64,000 bases of DNA from Tetradesmus obliquus (Eukaryota; Chlorophyta; Chlorophyceae; Sphaeropleales; Scenedesmaceae), in assembly GCA_030272155.1 (NCBI GenBank), contig CP126193.1, forward strand, positions 5,332,001 to 5,396,000, in the 5' to 3' direction. A model generated the notes under the pieces. It was not told where the DNA came from. It saw only the letters and a list, made by a program, of their open reading frames with translations, and did not search any database. Below are positions 1 through 12,200 of the stretch, piece by piece (position 1 is the stretch's first letter; each line of letters opens with the position of its first letter). The translations under genes and the position numbers were made by a program.

Positions 1-167
1 TCAGTGTGTTTTAGACTCGTCAAAGGGGTCAGCACACCTGGTTGAGAGGCATATCAGCAGTGCAGTGTTTAGGCACGCCCTGTCCCGCATTTGCTGTGAA
101 CGTACTGCACTGTTGATTCTGCTGGTTGTGCTGACAGCTTGTCTTGATCTTTTGCTGTGGCGCGCAG

Positions 168-353
168 GCTGTGGCCACCTGCATGAGCCTCATTGTGAAG
201 GACATGCCGATATCGCTGTGCCACCAGCTGCTGCTGCCGTTCTTCTACCAGCTGTGCCGAGACAGCAACTGGCGCGTGCGCCGCGCGTGCTCGTTGGACC
301 TGCCAAGGCTGGCTCAGGCACTGCAGGAGCAGCAGCAGCAGCAACAGCAGCGG

Positions 354-410
<57 letters not shown>

Positions 411-814
411 GTGCTGGACAGCAGTGGGCTGGACAGCAGCAGTAGCAGCAGCAGCAGTGCGCCGCTGCTGGATGGCAGCTGCTGCCAGAAGACCAGCAGC
501 TGCCTGCGCACCATCCGCATGTCAGCTGAGCTGGGCAGCCTCAGCAGCAGCAACCTTTCAGCGATGGGGGCGCACTCGCGCAACAGGTCTTCAGGTGCGA
601 TCAACGTGCCTCCACGCAGCACTGCGGAGATCATGACCAAGCACCCCATGCACAGCAGCCTCATCACCGAGAGCCTGCTGCACAACACAGAGAGCCAGCC
701 GACTCTGGCGACGCCCAGCAGCAGTCAGCCGCAGCCGACGCTGCTGGCCGGCAGCGACGCGCACAACAGCGACGGCGAGCAGCAGCAGCAGCGGCAGCAA
801 GGCAGTCCTGGCGG

Positions 815-869
<55 letters not shown>

Positions 870-1376
870 CAGCAGGAAGAGGAGGCCGACGAGGCCAGCT
901 CATGCCCGCTGCAGCGCGCTGCGCCGCTGTCGCATGACTGCTGGTGTGCGTTGCGGCAGTGCATGGAGCTGCTGTCTGCAGACAGCAGTCACTGGGTCAA
1001 GGTGGCAGCCATGGCGGGCCTGGGCCCCTTCATGCTGCTGCTGCCGGGCTGCCAGCTGGGCATGATGCTGCTGGGGCGCTTCACCAGCATGGCGGGCAGC
1101 ACCGTGGTCATCTACGAGATCAGCGTGGCGCTGTCCTGCGCGCAGCACTTTGGCGCGCTGGCGGTGCGGCTGGGGCCGGAGCGCTGGGCGGACATGAGGT
1201 GCGTGTGGCGGCTGCGCTGCATAGGCTGTTGTTTTTCCGCTGGACGTGAAGTTGCTGTGGCTTGCAGCACGCGTAGTAAGGTGCTGTTGCGGTCCTGTTG
1301 GGGTGTGGCAAAAGGCTTTCTTGCTGCTTTGCGGGCGTCTATACACCAGCAGCTGACGTGGCGCTGCTGCTGCTGG

Positions 1377-1412
<36 letters not shown>

Positions 1413-3113
1413 ACAGGGATGCTTGGCAGGCGCTGCAGGTGTCGCGTGACCCTGCAGTGCTGTGCGAGCTGGTCAGGTGCCTGCCTGGCCTGATCGGCGC
1501 GCTAGGCCCAGCCATCACTGTGCAGGAGCTGCTGCCGTCGCTGGCTGGGCTGCTGAGTGCGCACCTCACCTGGATCGCTGGGCAGCTGGTGGCAGTCATG
1601 GCTGAGCTGCTGGAGCTGCTGCCACCATCCAGCCAGGACCTGCTGCTCAAGGTGCGGGCTGCTGAGCAATGGGTGGCGCACCTAGCCGGGCAGCAGAGCG
1701 GGCTGCTGTTTGTGCGGGGTGTGCATGCGGGTTGCTGTTGTAGCATTTAAGCGCATACTGGTAGCCATCAAGCGATTCGTGTGCAGGAGAGGGTCTAGTC
1801 CAGCGTATGTACTCATTACTACTTTCAGGACATGCTTTTTGAGCAGGTAAAATAGCAGGCATATATCACATGTCAACATAATCTCAACACGCGCTGCTGT
1901 GCTCATGCTATGCTGGCGCAGGCGCTGGAGCAGCTGGTGTCGCCCGGCAGCGACCGCAGCAAGGCGTGGCGGCTGCGGCGCGACCTCGCCCTGCAGCTGG
2001 GCCGCATGGCAGCAGTGGCAGGGCCCGAGGCCATCACAGACAGCCTGTGGCCGGCAGCCATGCACCTCTGCTGCGACCCAGTGGCAGCAGTGCGCACAGC
2101 CGCAGCAGGCCAGGTGGGGCCGCTGCTTGCTGCGCTGCCTGCTTCGCTGCTGACGCAGCGGCCGCCTGATGCTGTGGCTGCTGGCAGCAGCAGCAGGAGC
2201 GACAGTGGCAGTGGAAGCAGCAGTAGCAGCAGCAGTAGGCGTAGCAGCAGCCGGCAGAGCAGTGATGGCAGTGAGGGTAGTGGCAGCTGCAGCGGCAGTG
2301 AGCCAGGCTCCCCACGTGATGTTGACGCAGTGCGCTGCCATGGTGAGGCTGTGTGCTGCTTCAACAACAGCAGCAGCAGTAAGGAGTGCGGCCCAGGCCT
2401 GCAGCAGGAGGGCAGCAGTGAAGATGACACTGTCGCAGATGAAGACAGTGACTCTGGCAGCAGGCGCAGCAGCAGCAGCAGCAGTTCTGCTGAAGGCTTT
2501 AGCATTCCTGCGGCTGCGGGTGCTGCTGCATCTGCAGAGCGCAGCAGCAGCCCTGGCTCCGCTGTTGCAGCTGCTGGCGCAGGCAAGGCTGTCTCGTACA
2601 GTGTGCGTTTCCAGGCGCACACTGACGACATTGATGTGGCGGGCTGCTCTGCCTATGGCCACAGCGGCAGCGGCCGCAGCAGCCTTGACCTTGAGCTTGA
2701 TCTGCCTAGTGCACTGGCTCCTGCGCCTGTGCCCATCCCAGCAGCAGCACCTGCGCGTGCACCTGCTGCTGCATCGTCGCTGCCCGTCCCGGCGTCGTAC
2801 TCCTCGCACCCTGCGCTGGGCCGAGTGATTTCGAGCAGCCTGGGGAACAGCGGCACCAGCCTGCTGGGAGGAGACAGCGGCAGCAGCAGCAGCAGCGGCA
2901 GCCGCAGTAGTGACAGCAGCAGCAGTGAGAGTGAAGAGGAGGAGCAGCTGGTACGCAGCCATCTGGCTGGCGACAGTGAGCAGCAGCAGCAGCAGCACCA
3001 GCACCAGCAGCAGGCTGAGCACATGCCCGAGCAGCAGCAGCAGCAGCAGCAGCCATCGCTGCAGCAGATACCTGAGCAGCAGCAGCAGCAGCAGCAGCCT
3101 GAACAGGTGCCCG

Positions 3114-3148
<35 letters not shown>

Positions 3149-4444
3149 GAGTTCTTGCAGCCTCATGATCCGCAGCCTGAGCAGCAGCTGCACGAGCAGG
3201 ACGCTGCGCAGCATGCTACACCGCTGTCAGGCTTCCGTCCCTTCGACGCCTACGCAGCCATCTACACTGCGCCGCCGCTGGCACCGCAGCAAGCTGCTGC
3301 TGCAGCCGCAGCCGCAGTGCACCCAGCCATGGCCCCCATCGGCCACCCGGCAATGAGCCGACCCATGGGTTCCTCGCCGCTGCCAGCATCGCCGCAGCTT
3401 GCGCCGAAGACCCCGCAGCGCGCCACGCCCCCAATCCCGCGCGGCTCGCTGCCTGCTGCCACCAAGGCCAAGTCTGCAGGCGACCTGCTCAAGGTTGAGG
3501 CGGCAGCAGCACGGCACGCCATCAAGCGCCGCCACAGCAGCACCAGCATGCCTGGACGCGTGCAGCCGCCGCCGCCAGTGGTGTCCAGCAGCAGCCTGGG
3601 CAGCTTTGCGCGTCGCGATTTTGACCCCAGCTTGCCGGAGCCCACCAGTGCAGCGCCCTACCAGTACATTGCGTGCCTGCTCAACTTCTTTGGCTGCAGC
3701 GGGCAGCACCAGCAGCGGCAGCTGTTTGTGCCGCTGGTGATTGGCACGCTGGCGGCCTGCCATGACAGGCTGAGCTGCGAGCAGGCCGGGCAGCTGCTGG
3801 ATCGGCTGGAGGTGCTGGCAGCTGATAATGTGCCGGGTGTAAGGTATGCCGTGGCTGCTGCGCTGCACAGCTTGCGGCTGCAGGCTGCGGCGCAGCTGCA
3901 GCAGCAGCAGCAGGAGGTGCTAGGGCCGTGCCAACAGGGCAGCAGCCAGCAGGCGGAGGCGCAGGTGTCACCTGCAGCAGGTGAAGAGGCGGGGGTGGCG
4001 GCTGATGCGGAAGCGGCGACGCAGGACGAGATTGATTCGTACAATCGGTACGTGAAGCAGCTGGCTGCCCGCTCTGGCAGCAGCAGCGGCGGCCCCACTG
4101 GGCTTGCTGCTGCTGCTGCAGGACATGGTGACGCTGCTGTAGCTGCTTCTCTTGCTGCTGCTAAAGCAGCCCAGCAGGAGCAGCGGCAGGTGGGGGGCAA
4201 AGCTGCACCTGATGATGCTGCTGCTTCCGTAAGCAGCAGTGGCGTGGGTGAAGGTGTGCAGCAGGCTGACGATGCTGCTGGCATCAGCAAGCAGCAGCAG
4301 CCCGCTCGTGAGTGCTGTGGCGTTTGTGCAGCAGCAAGCAGCGGAGACGCCACTCCTGGCTTGGAGTGGCTGGTGAAGCTGAGCTGCTGCCAGCAGCTGG
4401 AGCGGCTGATGGGGGTTGTGGCGCTCACCACAGGGCCTGTGTAG
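168..4444 (+). CDS. HEAT-repeat protein, PP4R1/PP2A-A-like regulatory subunit (5' partial)
   Basis: Exons 168-1198, 1417-1651 and 1922-4444 join in frame (about 1262 residues; more exons lie before the window). The first exon follows a CGCGCAG acceptor. Helical-repeat segments recur: DSNWRVRRACSLDLPRLAQ in exon 1, HWVKVAAMAGLGPFMLLLPG near its end, a leucine-rich block in exon 2, and AWRLRRDLALQLGRMAAV followed by AAVRTAAAGQVGPLLAAL at the start of exon 3. A last HEAT-like segment with VPGVRYAVAAALHSL lies near 3840. These W..R..L..QL and V(R)..A..LG..L patterns are typical of PP2A-A and PPP4R1 scaffolds, which hold phosphatase catalytic subunits. Between them lie long Gln, Ser and Ala runs (329-411, 815-865, 2970-3150), far more than in animal homologues. 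The C-terminal 200 residues are low-complexity. The HEAT assignment is firm; PP4R1 over another HEAT scaffold is a judgement. Confidence 0.6.
329..411 (+). repeat. CAG repeat encoding polyGln
   Basis: An interrupted CAG/CAA run inside the first visible exon of the HEAT-repeat gene. It encodes about 25 glutamines with one Arg and one Glu interruption. The frame is kept, so it is translated. Confidence 0.9.
815..866 (+). repeat. CAG repeat encoding polyGln
   Basis: A nearly pure run of about 17 CAG codons in the same exon of the HEAT-repeat gene, preceded by a shorter CAG cluster at 778-800. The purity suggests recent slippage and likely length polymorphism. Confidence 0.9.
1366..1416 (+). repeat. 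CTG tract forming the 3' end of an intron
   Basis: About 14 CTG/GCTG units run almost up to the acceptor TACAG (exon starts 1417). The tract occupies the position of the polypyrimidine tract. The coding strand carries CAG in the exons but CTG here. Confidence 0.85.
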
Positions 4445-6268
4445 CCATACATGGGTATGGGAATGGGAAGAGGCCTGTGCAGGCACATGGGTAGGCAGGG
4501 AAGAGTACAGGATGGTTGTTTGCCTTGATTCTTGGGTGTTGTTGTGGCGTGCAGCAGCATGGGATAGGTGGCTTCACCCCTGGACAAACATTTGCTCCGG
4601 GGTGCATGTTTATATGGTGTGCTCCTGCATGTGGTTGGCTGGTATGAGAGGCAGGGTTAGGTGCGGTTGGGTTCTGTGCAGCCATGATTGCGCTGACGGC
4701 CCTGCAGCGGGCGTGCTGTGCTGTTCCTGCTTGTTGCAGGGCAGCATGGGTGCGATGACAGTGCCGTGGCGAGTGTGTACATCAGTCTCAGCGTGTTCAT
4801 GGTTGTTGGGTGCGCACAAGTGTGCTGCATTGCATGATTGTGCAGCAGCAGCAGCAGGTGTGCATATCAGGTGCTTGCAGCTGCTGTGTGGCTGGACTCC
4901 GTGTCTGGCTGGGTGGCATGTTCAATCCAACAGTTCGAGTGATCCATAAAGTCTGTTAGGCAGCTTTGCCAAGGTGGTACGTGTTCTGTGTAGGCAGGTG
5001 GACTAGGGAGGCAATTCATGCTGCATAACGCAACCAGGTGTCAGCTGTGCATATTTGGCCATGCTGATGCTACTGTTGCAACAAGTGGAGGTCGGAGTTA
5101 GTCTGCCGTGGACGGTCGAGTGGCCGTTTCCATGTTGCTGCTGCTTCTCTGATAACAGCAAATAAAAGGATTCAGGAGGTGTTGAGCACAGGAAAGCAGG
5201 CAAGTCCTTGCAGACTGTGTTTGAGCTGTGATCGTTGGGGTGGTCCTGTGTGAATTAGGGCGAGGGACAGCGCATGCAACAGCATGATGAGAGGTTTGTG
5301 TGTCACTGGGTGGGAGTCGGCGCTTTGCTGCAAGTGGTGACTAGCGACGTGCTGGCTGCTGCTGGCAGCTGTGCTGTCTCCGACCTGGTGCGCGTGCATC
5401 GTCTTGTGATGTTGTCAGTCCCTCTTGCCTTTGCACCACGTCATTGCACTGCCTGCTGGGGGCTACCCTCGTCTTATGGTGGCAGCAGGGTGTGCCTCTT
5501 GTGCATGTGCTCCACACAGTTTGTAGGATGATGTCACGTTTGTCGTCATCTTGATCATGAGCACAGCTTGCTTGTGCAGACCAGCTCTAAGCGGCACGCG
5601 CGTTTAGCGCTGTTGCAGCGATGTTGCGTTGACAGCAACGCGATCACTGTACGCTATGCAATGTTACCTGATGGGCTGTGAGGGTTTTAGGAAGTCACAC
5701 AGAGCTGGAGCAAGGGATCACACTGCTTGGCATACGTATGGCAATTGCAGGTATACCAGCAATTGCTGCCTGCAGGCTGGTTGCTGGCACTGCTATGAAG
5801 TGTAACAAAACACCACAGCACCAACCGTCAGTAACCTTGTGATCACCAACAGCCTATCCATTTCCTGGCAGTTGCCCACAATCATGTGCTTCAATGACCT
5901 GCCTGGTAACGGCCAAAAAGCCGATCGTTAAACGCCAAGCTGCATGCTCAGCTGCCAGCAGGCATCAACACATGTACCAGAACAATCCCAATTTTGATGT
6001 GATATTGCACCGCTGTGCACCGAGACGTGGCTAGAAAGAAATTTAGTACAAACCACATGCACCACATGCCTCAAGCACCACCAACAGCCAACACAGCAAG
6101 CCACACCGCATTCCAGGCCTGACATCCGGCTGTATTGCTGGGCTCTCACACCGTGTGCCTGGTAAGCATCTATGGCAAAAAACTTGAGGACGCACGCCGT
6201 GCGTGGCTGCTGCAGCTCTCTTTTGTACACTCGCTGCCCGCCCACAGCAACCGCCCTCCACCGCCCTG
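4445..6268. other. Non-coding interval, 3' side of the HEAT-repeat gene
   Basis: No open frame here has family-like sequence or a workable exon chain. It should hold the 3' UTR of the upstream + strand gene. Possible poly(A) signals are AATAAA-like motifs near 5160 and TGTAA at 5801-5805; I cannot choose between them. The left flank of the triplicated block begins near 6269. Confidence 0.5.
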
Positions 6269-6333
6269 ACTGCTGTTGTTGCTGTTCCTGCGGCTGCTCA
6301 GCTGCTGCTGCCTCGCCTTCTGCTGCCTATTCC

Positions 6334-6381
<48 letters not shown>

Positions 6382-6912
6382 GGCTCCGCTGCCGGCTCTG
6401 GCTCCAGGTACTCTGGCTCCAGGTACTCAATCATGTGGCAATCCATGGACCTGAACTCACTCAAGCCCAAGGGGTCACATGCAGCAGCAGCCCTAAGTCG
6501 CATCTGCTGCTATTGTTGCTGTTCCTGCGGCTGCTCAGCTGCTGCCTCGCCTGCTGCTGCCTCGCCTGCTGCTGCCGGCTCCGCTGCTGCTGTTGCTGCT
6601 GCTGCTGGCTCTGCTGCCGGCTCTGGCTCCAGGTACTCAACTATCATGTGGCGATCCCTGGACAAGAGCTCGCTCATGCCTGAGGGGTCACATGCAGCAG
6701 CCGCTCTAAGTCGCATCTGCTGCTATTGTTGCTGTTCCTGCGGCTGCTCAGCTGCTGCCTCGCCTGCTGCTGCCTCGCCTGCTGCTGCCTCGCCTGCTGC
6801 TGCCGGCTCCGCTGCTGCTGCTGCTGCTGCTGGCTCTGCTGCCGGCTCTGGCTCCAAGTACTCCACCTCCACATGGCCGTCCATGGGCTTGAACTCGCTC
6901 ATGCCTGAGGGA
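6269..6912 (-). repeat. Three tandem copies of the 3' coding end of the ZPR1-like gene
   Basis: Units at about 6719-6912 (the copy in the gene), 6507-6718 and 6269-6506 share the order: DPSGMSE-like start, EYLEPEPAAEP, Ala/Glu-Ala-rich stretch, EQPQEQQQ-like end. The middle copy keeps an open frame of the same kind to a stop. The far copy has a longer GCA run, a doubled EYLEPE motif and an earlier stop. Each extra copy is preceded on the minus strand by a CCCTCAG that could act as a 3' splice site, so alternative last exons are conceivable. Confidence 0.8.
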
Positions 6913-8832
6913 TCGTGCACCACCCAGGTCCAGGGCACGGGCACATCCAGGAACATGTTGAGCGCAATCACAGTGTCCATGATCTTGTTCTTGTGGTCGT
7001 CGCTGAGGCCGCTGTTACCCTGCTGCACGTAGTTGCCTGCGGCAGCGGCAGCAGAAGCGCAAGACGCACAGTCAGCGGTCACGCCAACACATATTGCTGC
7101 ATGATCCGACTTTGTCAGGCGGAGCTGCAGCGAAAGAGGGAGGAGCCATCCTTGCAAGCACATGCAGCCATACTGACAGGACCGCCTGTGCCAAACAGCC
7201 GCCTATCAGCCCGCCACCGCACGCACCTAGGTTGTACACTGCCGAGCCGATGTGGTTGTAGATGCTGTCTGTGTGCCGCTTGCCGTCTGCCGAGAACTCA
7301 AACTCCAGCTCCGGGATCTCAATGGTGGCGTAGGGCGACTTGTAGCAGGTGCGCCACAGGTCAGCGGTGCTGCTGATCTTCACTGTCATCTTGGTGGCGC
7401 GCCACTGGCTGCGTGGCAGCTCAGGCTTGATCTGGAAGTACAGCCTGCAGTGGATAGCCACACAGCAGCAGGTTGCAGCGCTTACACATGCACAGTGCAT
7501 GATGTTGTTGAGGGTGTGCCGGCGCGCCTGGATGTGCCCCTGTCACTGGCACATGTTGCACCACGACACCGCACGAAGCAACCCAGCAGCTGCTGGCAGC
7601 TGTGCCACACTGCCCCTGCCCGCAACAGCTGCAAAGCAGATGCACCACCAGACTTATTCAATAGAACTGCCTATCCGCGGCGCATACGCTGCCCTGCAGC
7701 TGTAGCCGATGTTGCTGCCATGCCAGACCTCAGCAATCTGCACACTGACAGCAGCTGACGGGCCCCGTACGAGCCTTAAACTGAGCAACCAGGCTGCAGC
7801 AGCTGCTCTGGCTGACAGCTCAGCCGCACCAAATCATGCCCCGCAGCACGCCACTCACTTGCCGTTCTTCTCCTGCTTGACCACGTAGGGCAGCTTATCC
7901 AGGAAATCTGCGAAGCTGCCCTTGAGCGCATCCTCAAACTCTGGCTCGTCCTCATAGCCCAGCTCCTGGCACATCATGGACCCGATCTGCTCCACAGGCA
8001 GCCACTCGCAGCCGTTGCTGTTGCCCTCGCCATCCTGGCGCAGGAGTTGTAGTAGTAGCAGTGGCAGCAGCAGCGGCGGCGGCAGCAGCAGGAGGTTGCA
8101 GCCACACAGCGCTAGAACAGGGAGACCGACAGCCCTCAGTATGCAAGCACCAGAATACAACCGCAGCACAGCATCATGCTATGATATCTACGACACCAAC
8201 GGCATACCCTTTTACCTAACCTTTGCACAGTACACCACAGAACGACTGTAGTTCGAAGAAATCCAAGCACCATAAGCATTCAGTACATGGGTGCACGCCT
8301 AAATGCTGCAAGCTCAACTGCCCCGCCCTGCCACTGTAGAGCCCTGCACCCATGCCGAGCTGCTCCTGCTGCTGCTGCTGCTGCTGCTCACCGTGCAGTA
8401 GCCCTCCCACATTGTCTGCAGGTGCTCCACCAGCCGAGACGCCTCCTGGTGGCTGCACTCATGCAGACGCAAGCAACACACATAAGCATGACACGCTGAA
8501 ATGCTGTTGTGTAACACAGCTACATAGGATGTTGCGACTAAACTGCTTGCGCTGGCCACTAACCATGCCTGCTGCATGGATGCATGCATGTATGCAGCTG
8601 CAGGCAGCAGCAGTGATACTGCAGAAGTGCTGCTGCCGCTGCTGCTGCTGGTCGCGGGCCTTTGTATGTGACACAACATAGGTGACTAGCCGCTTTATGC
8701 CAAAAATGGTTGCATGGCTGACTGTCTGCCCTGTACCCGCCTCTGCAAAGTGATGTGGTGCAGCCACCCTTACCTCATATCCAGCTTCGTGTTCTGCAAA
8801 ACAGCCTGGCTGTCACTGATTGGGATACCCAT
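6723..8832 (-). CDS. ZPR1-domain-like protein
   Basis: Five exons, 8774-8832, 8392-8452, 7859-8034, 7227-7444 and 6723-7036, give a closed 275-residue frame from an ATG. The second half resembles the ZPR1 beta-domain plus helical hairpin: VKISSTADLWRTCYKSPYAT, then IEIPELEFEF, and finally WVVHDPSGMSEF (family form: L..DLxR.V.KS..A...IPELE...DDPxGNS). ZPR1 proteins bind eEF1A and act in its folding and in growth signalling. The usual CxxC zinc fingers are not visible in this model. The N-terminus, with EDEPEFEDALKGSFADFLDK, is unlike ZPR1 and I do not recognise it. The C-terminus is an Ala/Glu/Pro/Gln tail. The gene end is triplicated downstream. Function is inferred from weak similarity only. 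Confidence 0.6.
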
Positions 8833-9299
8833 TTTGATGTTTTTCAAGCTTCGGCGAGAGTTGCTGACGAAATGAAAGTGCACAAGTAATCCTGCGTTCC
8901 CGGCGAGCGTTTTGCAGCTGAAACAAGTGTCACAAAGCACGATGAAGTTTAAAGCTTTCAACCTGTAGGGACGAAATGATGCTTTTGAAATGCCAAAGGC
9001 ACGTTCGTAGCCTGACAGCCGCCAGTAACAAGTCATGTGACAGGCCTGGAAACTTCTGGTTGCTTCCAACCGCCCGGCAGGCGGAAAGCGCTACTGGCGC
9101 CCTCAGCGGCGGCTTCGAACACACCAACATCCCAAGAAACAACTCTGCTCAACCTCTCCCAGCTGTACGCACATAGCAAGCCCAGCAAGGTGCTAATTGG
9201 TTTCCAGGCCAGGTGTCATAATCAGGCTGAGCGGGCCTGGCAAGGGTCAGGCCCCACCCTTGCTAGATGCAATGTGTCGGGCCTAAACCTTCACATGCC
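8833..9299. other. Intergenic, promoter side of the ZPR1-like gene
   Basis: About 470 bp between the ZPR1-like start and the WDR43 stop; both genes are on the minus strand. It must hold the WDR43 3' end and the ZPR1-like promoter. It has less CAG repeat than its surroundings. I see no clear core-promoter motif. Confidence 0.5.
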
Positions 9300-12200
9300 C
9301 TATTCATCGTCGTCATCTCCTTCGCTGTCCCCATCTCCCAGCTCGTCATCTTCGTCATCGTCGCCATCCTCATCTGTGTAGAAGCCCCCCTCGTCATCCT
9401 CGTCATCATCGTAGCCGCCAGCAGCATCCACCACCTCCACCTCAGCCTCACTGTCACTCTCCTGGTACACCACCTGCAGCAGCCATGAAACAGCAACAGC
9501 CACAGTCTGCGATTAGACACCCGGCAACCTGTTTGTGCGCTTGGTTGCGGACTGCAGTACTCTAGGCTGATGTGAATAGGCAGTTTTGGGCATAGTAGAT
9601 GCACAACTGCACACCTGCAAGCAATGCAGACGTGCAAGGAGAACATTGCATAATGCGCACAACCTGCACATGCAACAGTACTAATCTTATGGTATGCACA
9701 GACTGCTGTGTTGCAATGAACACAAAGTGATAATTGCTACGCGAATGCCAGCACCTGCCAGGCTGCATGCGTCCACCCACCCCACACTCCTCACCAGCAC
9801 TCCCTTCCACTCCATCCTGTGCACTTCACGCATGCGACGCCATGCACCTGCATTTCTGCAGCCCGCCACCGCCCAGCAACCCCTGCACACAACACAACCA
9901 ACACAACCCCCTCACCTGCGGGCCTGCTGTTGCCGCCTCAGCGCCAGCAGCAGCAGCAGCAGCGCCAGCCTGCCCGCCAGCCTGCGCCAGCAGCAGCTCC
10001 AGCCGCCCAGCCAGCGCCAGCAGCTGCCGCTGCACCGACAGCCGCGCCTCAATGATACTGTACAAGCTGCTCATCACAGGAGCAGCGCCCGGCGCAGCCA
10101 TCAGGTATGCAGTGTGGTGCAGCAGCACCGCATGGATCCAGCCAGCCAGCTGCTGCCCCCGCACAGGCCGGCTCTGCAGCCGCTCAACAGCAGCACGCAG
10201 CAGCAGCGCAGCATCCAGCGGCACGAGCCGCTTCACGCTGTTGGTGATCACGCGCTCATTTGCAACGCCCAGGCACTGCTCTAGCAGCGCACGGTCCCCG
10301 CTACGCAGCGCCTGGCTCAGCAGCACACTCAGCGAGTCTGCTTTCGCAGGGCCCGGCGGCAGCGACGCCGCTGCGCCAGGCTGCTGCTGCTGCTGCTGGC
10401 CGCCGCCGGCGGCTGCCATGGCTGCTTCCTGCTGCTGCTGTTGCTGCTGCTCTAGGCTGGCAATGCGCTGCTCCAGCGTCTGCTCCCCTGACGCCTCCAT
10501 TTCTTCATCATCATCCTCGCCTAATGCATCAGCGTCTACGTCTTCACCAGCTGCTGCTGCTGCTTCGGGCTCCGGCTCCTGCCGTTTTCTGCTTGCTTTG
10601 CTGCTGACTCGCTGCTGCACTGCCTCGCCTGCATTGTCCGGCCCCAGCATGTCGACATCTCTGCCGTTCTGCCGCTGCACCGCTGCTGCTGCTTCTGCTG
10701 CTGCTGGACCGTTCGCTGCTGCTGCTGCCCCCGGCCGTATCAGCCCGTCTGCTGCTGCTGGCTGCAGATAGGTGACCTTGCTGCTGCTGCCGCTGCTGCT
10801 GACTGGCAGGCGCTCGAAGCGTGGCTTGGCAGGTGTGCCGGCAGCCAGCAGCAGCGTAGCACCCCCTGGCCGCGGCTCCAGTGCTGCTGCTAGAATGCAC
10901 TCCCCACTTGCGTTGCTGCTGCCCCTGCTGCCCTTTGCGCCCAGCACTATGTGTGCAACTTGTTGGCTGGCTACTGCTGTGTCGCCCTGGGGCGTGATGA
11001 GCCACACATAGGCCTCTCCAGCCTCAGTGGTGGCAGCAGCAAAGAAGGCGCCAGGTGCCTCGCCCTCGGCAGCTGCGAGGCGAACACAGAAGCAGGACAA
11101 ACAGCAGACATGCAGGTGGGCCAAGTCAGCAGGGCTGCGTACGGCGGGTGACAACGAATATCAGGCAACATGGTGTTTGTAACTTGCACTGGACTGCACC
11201 CCATCACACCATACTGCCACATGCATACATGTGCTTGGCGGCACCTAACCAAGCGCTGCTCTAGCAGAACAAACCACACACACCACAACCCATGCCCAAG
11301 CGCCGCACCCCAAACTCAACTACATCGGAACCACACTCACCCACACTGCTCAGCCCCACACTCAGCTACAAAGGGAACCACACTCACCCAAGCGCCACAG
11401 CACACACTCTCAATGTCAAGCAACCCCACTCACCCACAGTGCTCAGCCCCACCACAGGCTGCTCCACTGCCAGGCTGGCAGCCGCGCCTGCGCCGGCCTT
11501 CTTGCGGCCGCCCTGCTTGCTGGGCGTGGCCCACACCGCCACCAGCCGCTCACCCTCAGCTGCTGACAGCGCAAAGCCGGCACTAGGCGCGAATGCGAGC
11601 ACCTGCACTGGCAGCTGCAGGGGGGAGGCGCCAGCGGGGGGACCAGGACAGGCGGGGCAGTCAGAGGCAGCGCGGAGAAGCCGGATGCATGTGATATGCA
11701 ACAGCAAAGCATGTGCTGCAAACACTGCCTCATACAGCCACCTCCCGAAGCTCTTCAGCAGTCCAAACAGCAGCCTATGTCCGTACTTCGAAGCAGCTGC
11801 TGGCTGGGGAAATACCTGCACATATGATGCTATCACCAGCTGCTACTGCTGCTCCATGCTCACCGGATGTCCCGTGAGCTTGCTAGTGCGCTGCTGTGCG
11901 GCCATGTCCCACACGCTGAGGCTGCTGCCGCCCAGGATGAGCTTGGAGCCATCTGCAGGGCAGCAGCGCAGGAATGGAGCAGAGCAGGAGCTGTCAAGTT
12001 GTGTCCGTTTTGTTTGTCCTACGCTGCATACACACAGCGGGTGGTTATGCAGTACAGTACACAAGCTACTATTGCAGTGCAGGGCACAGCAGTGCATGCA
12101 TGACAAGACCTCGTCAGGGCAGATGCTGCATCCCCCACTAGCAGCCTGCTTGATAGCCTGCGCTGCACTTTCACTGCAGTGCCAGCCTCACCAGCTGATA

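Noticed and set aside
1682-3214. Long minus-strand frame rich in Leu and Ala
   Set aside because: Antisense of CAG-rich coding exons reads as CTG (Leu) or GCT (Ala) without stops. Many such frames in the window are shadows.
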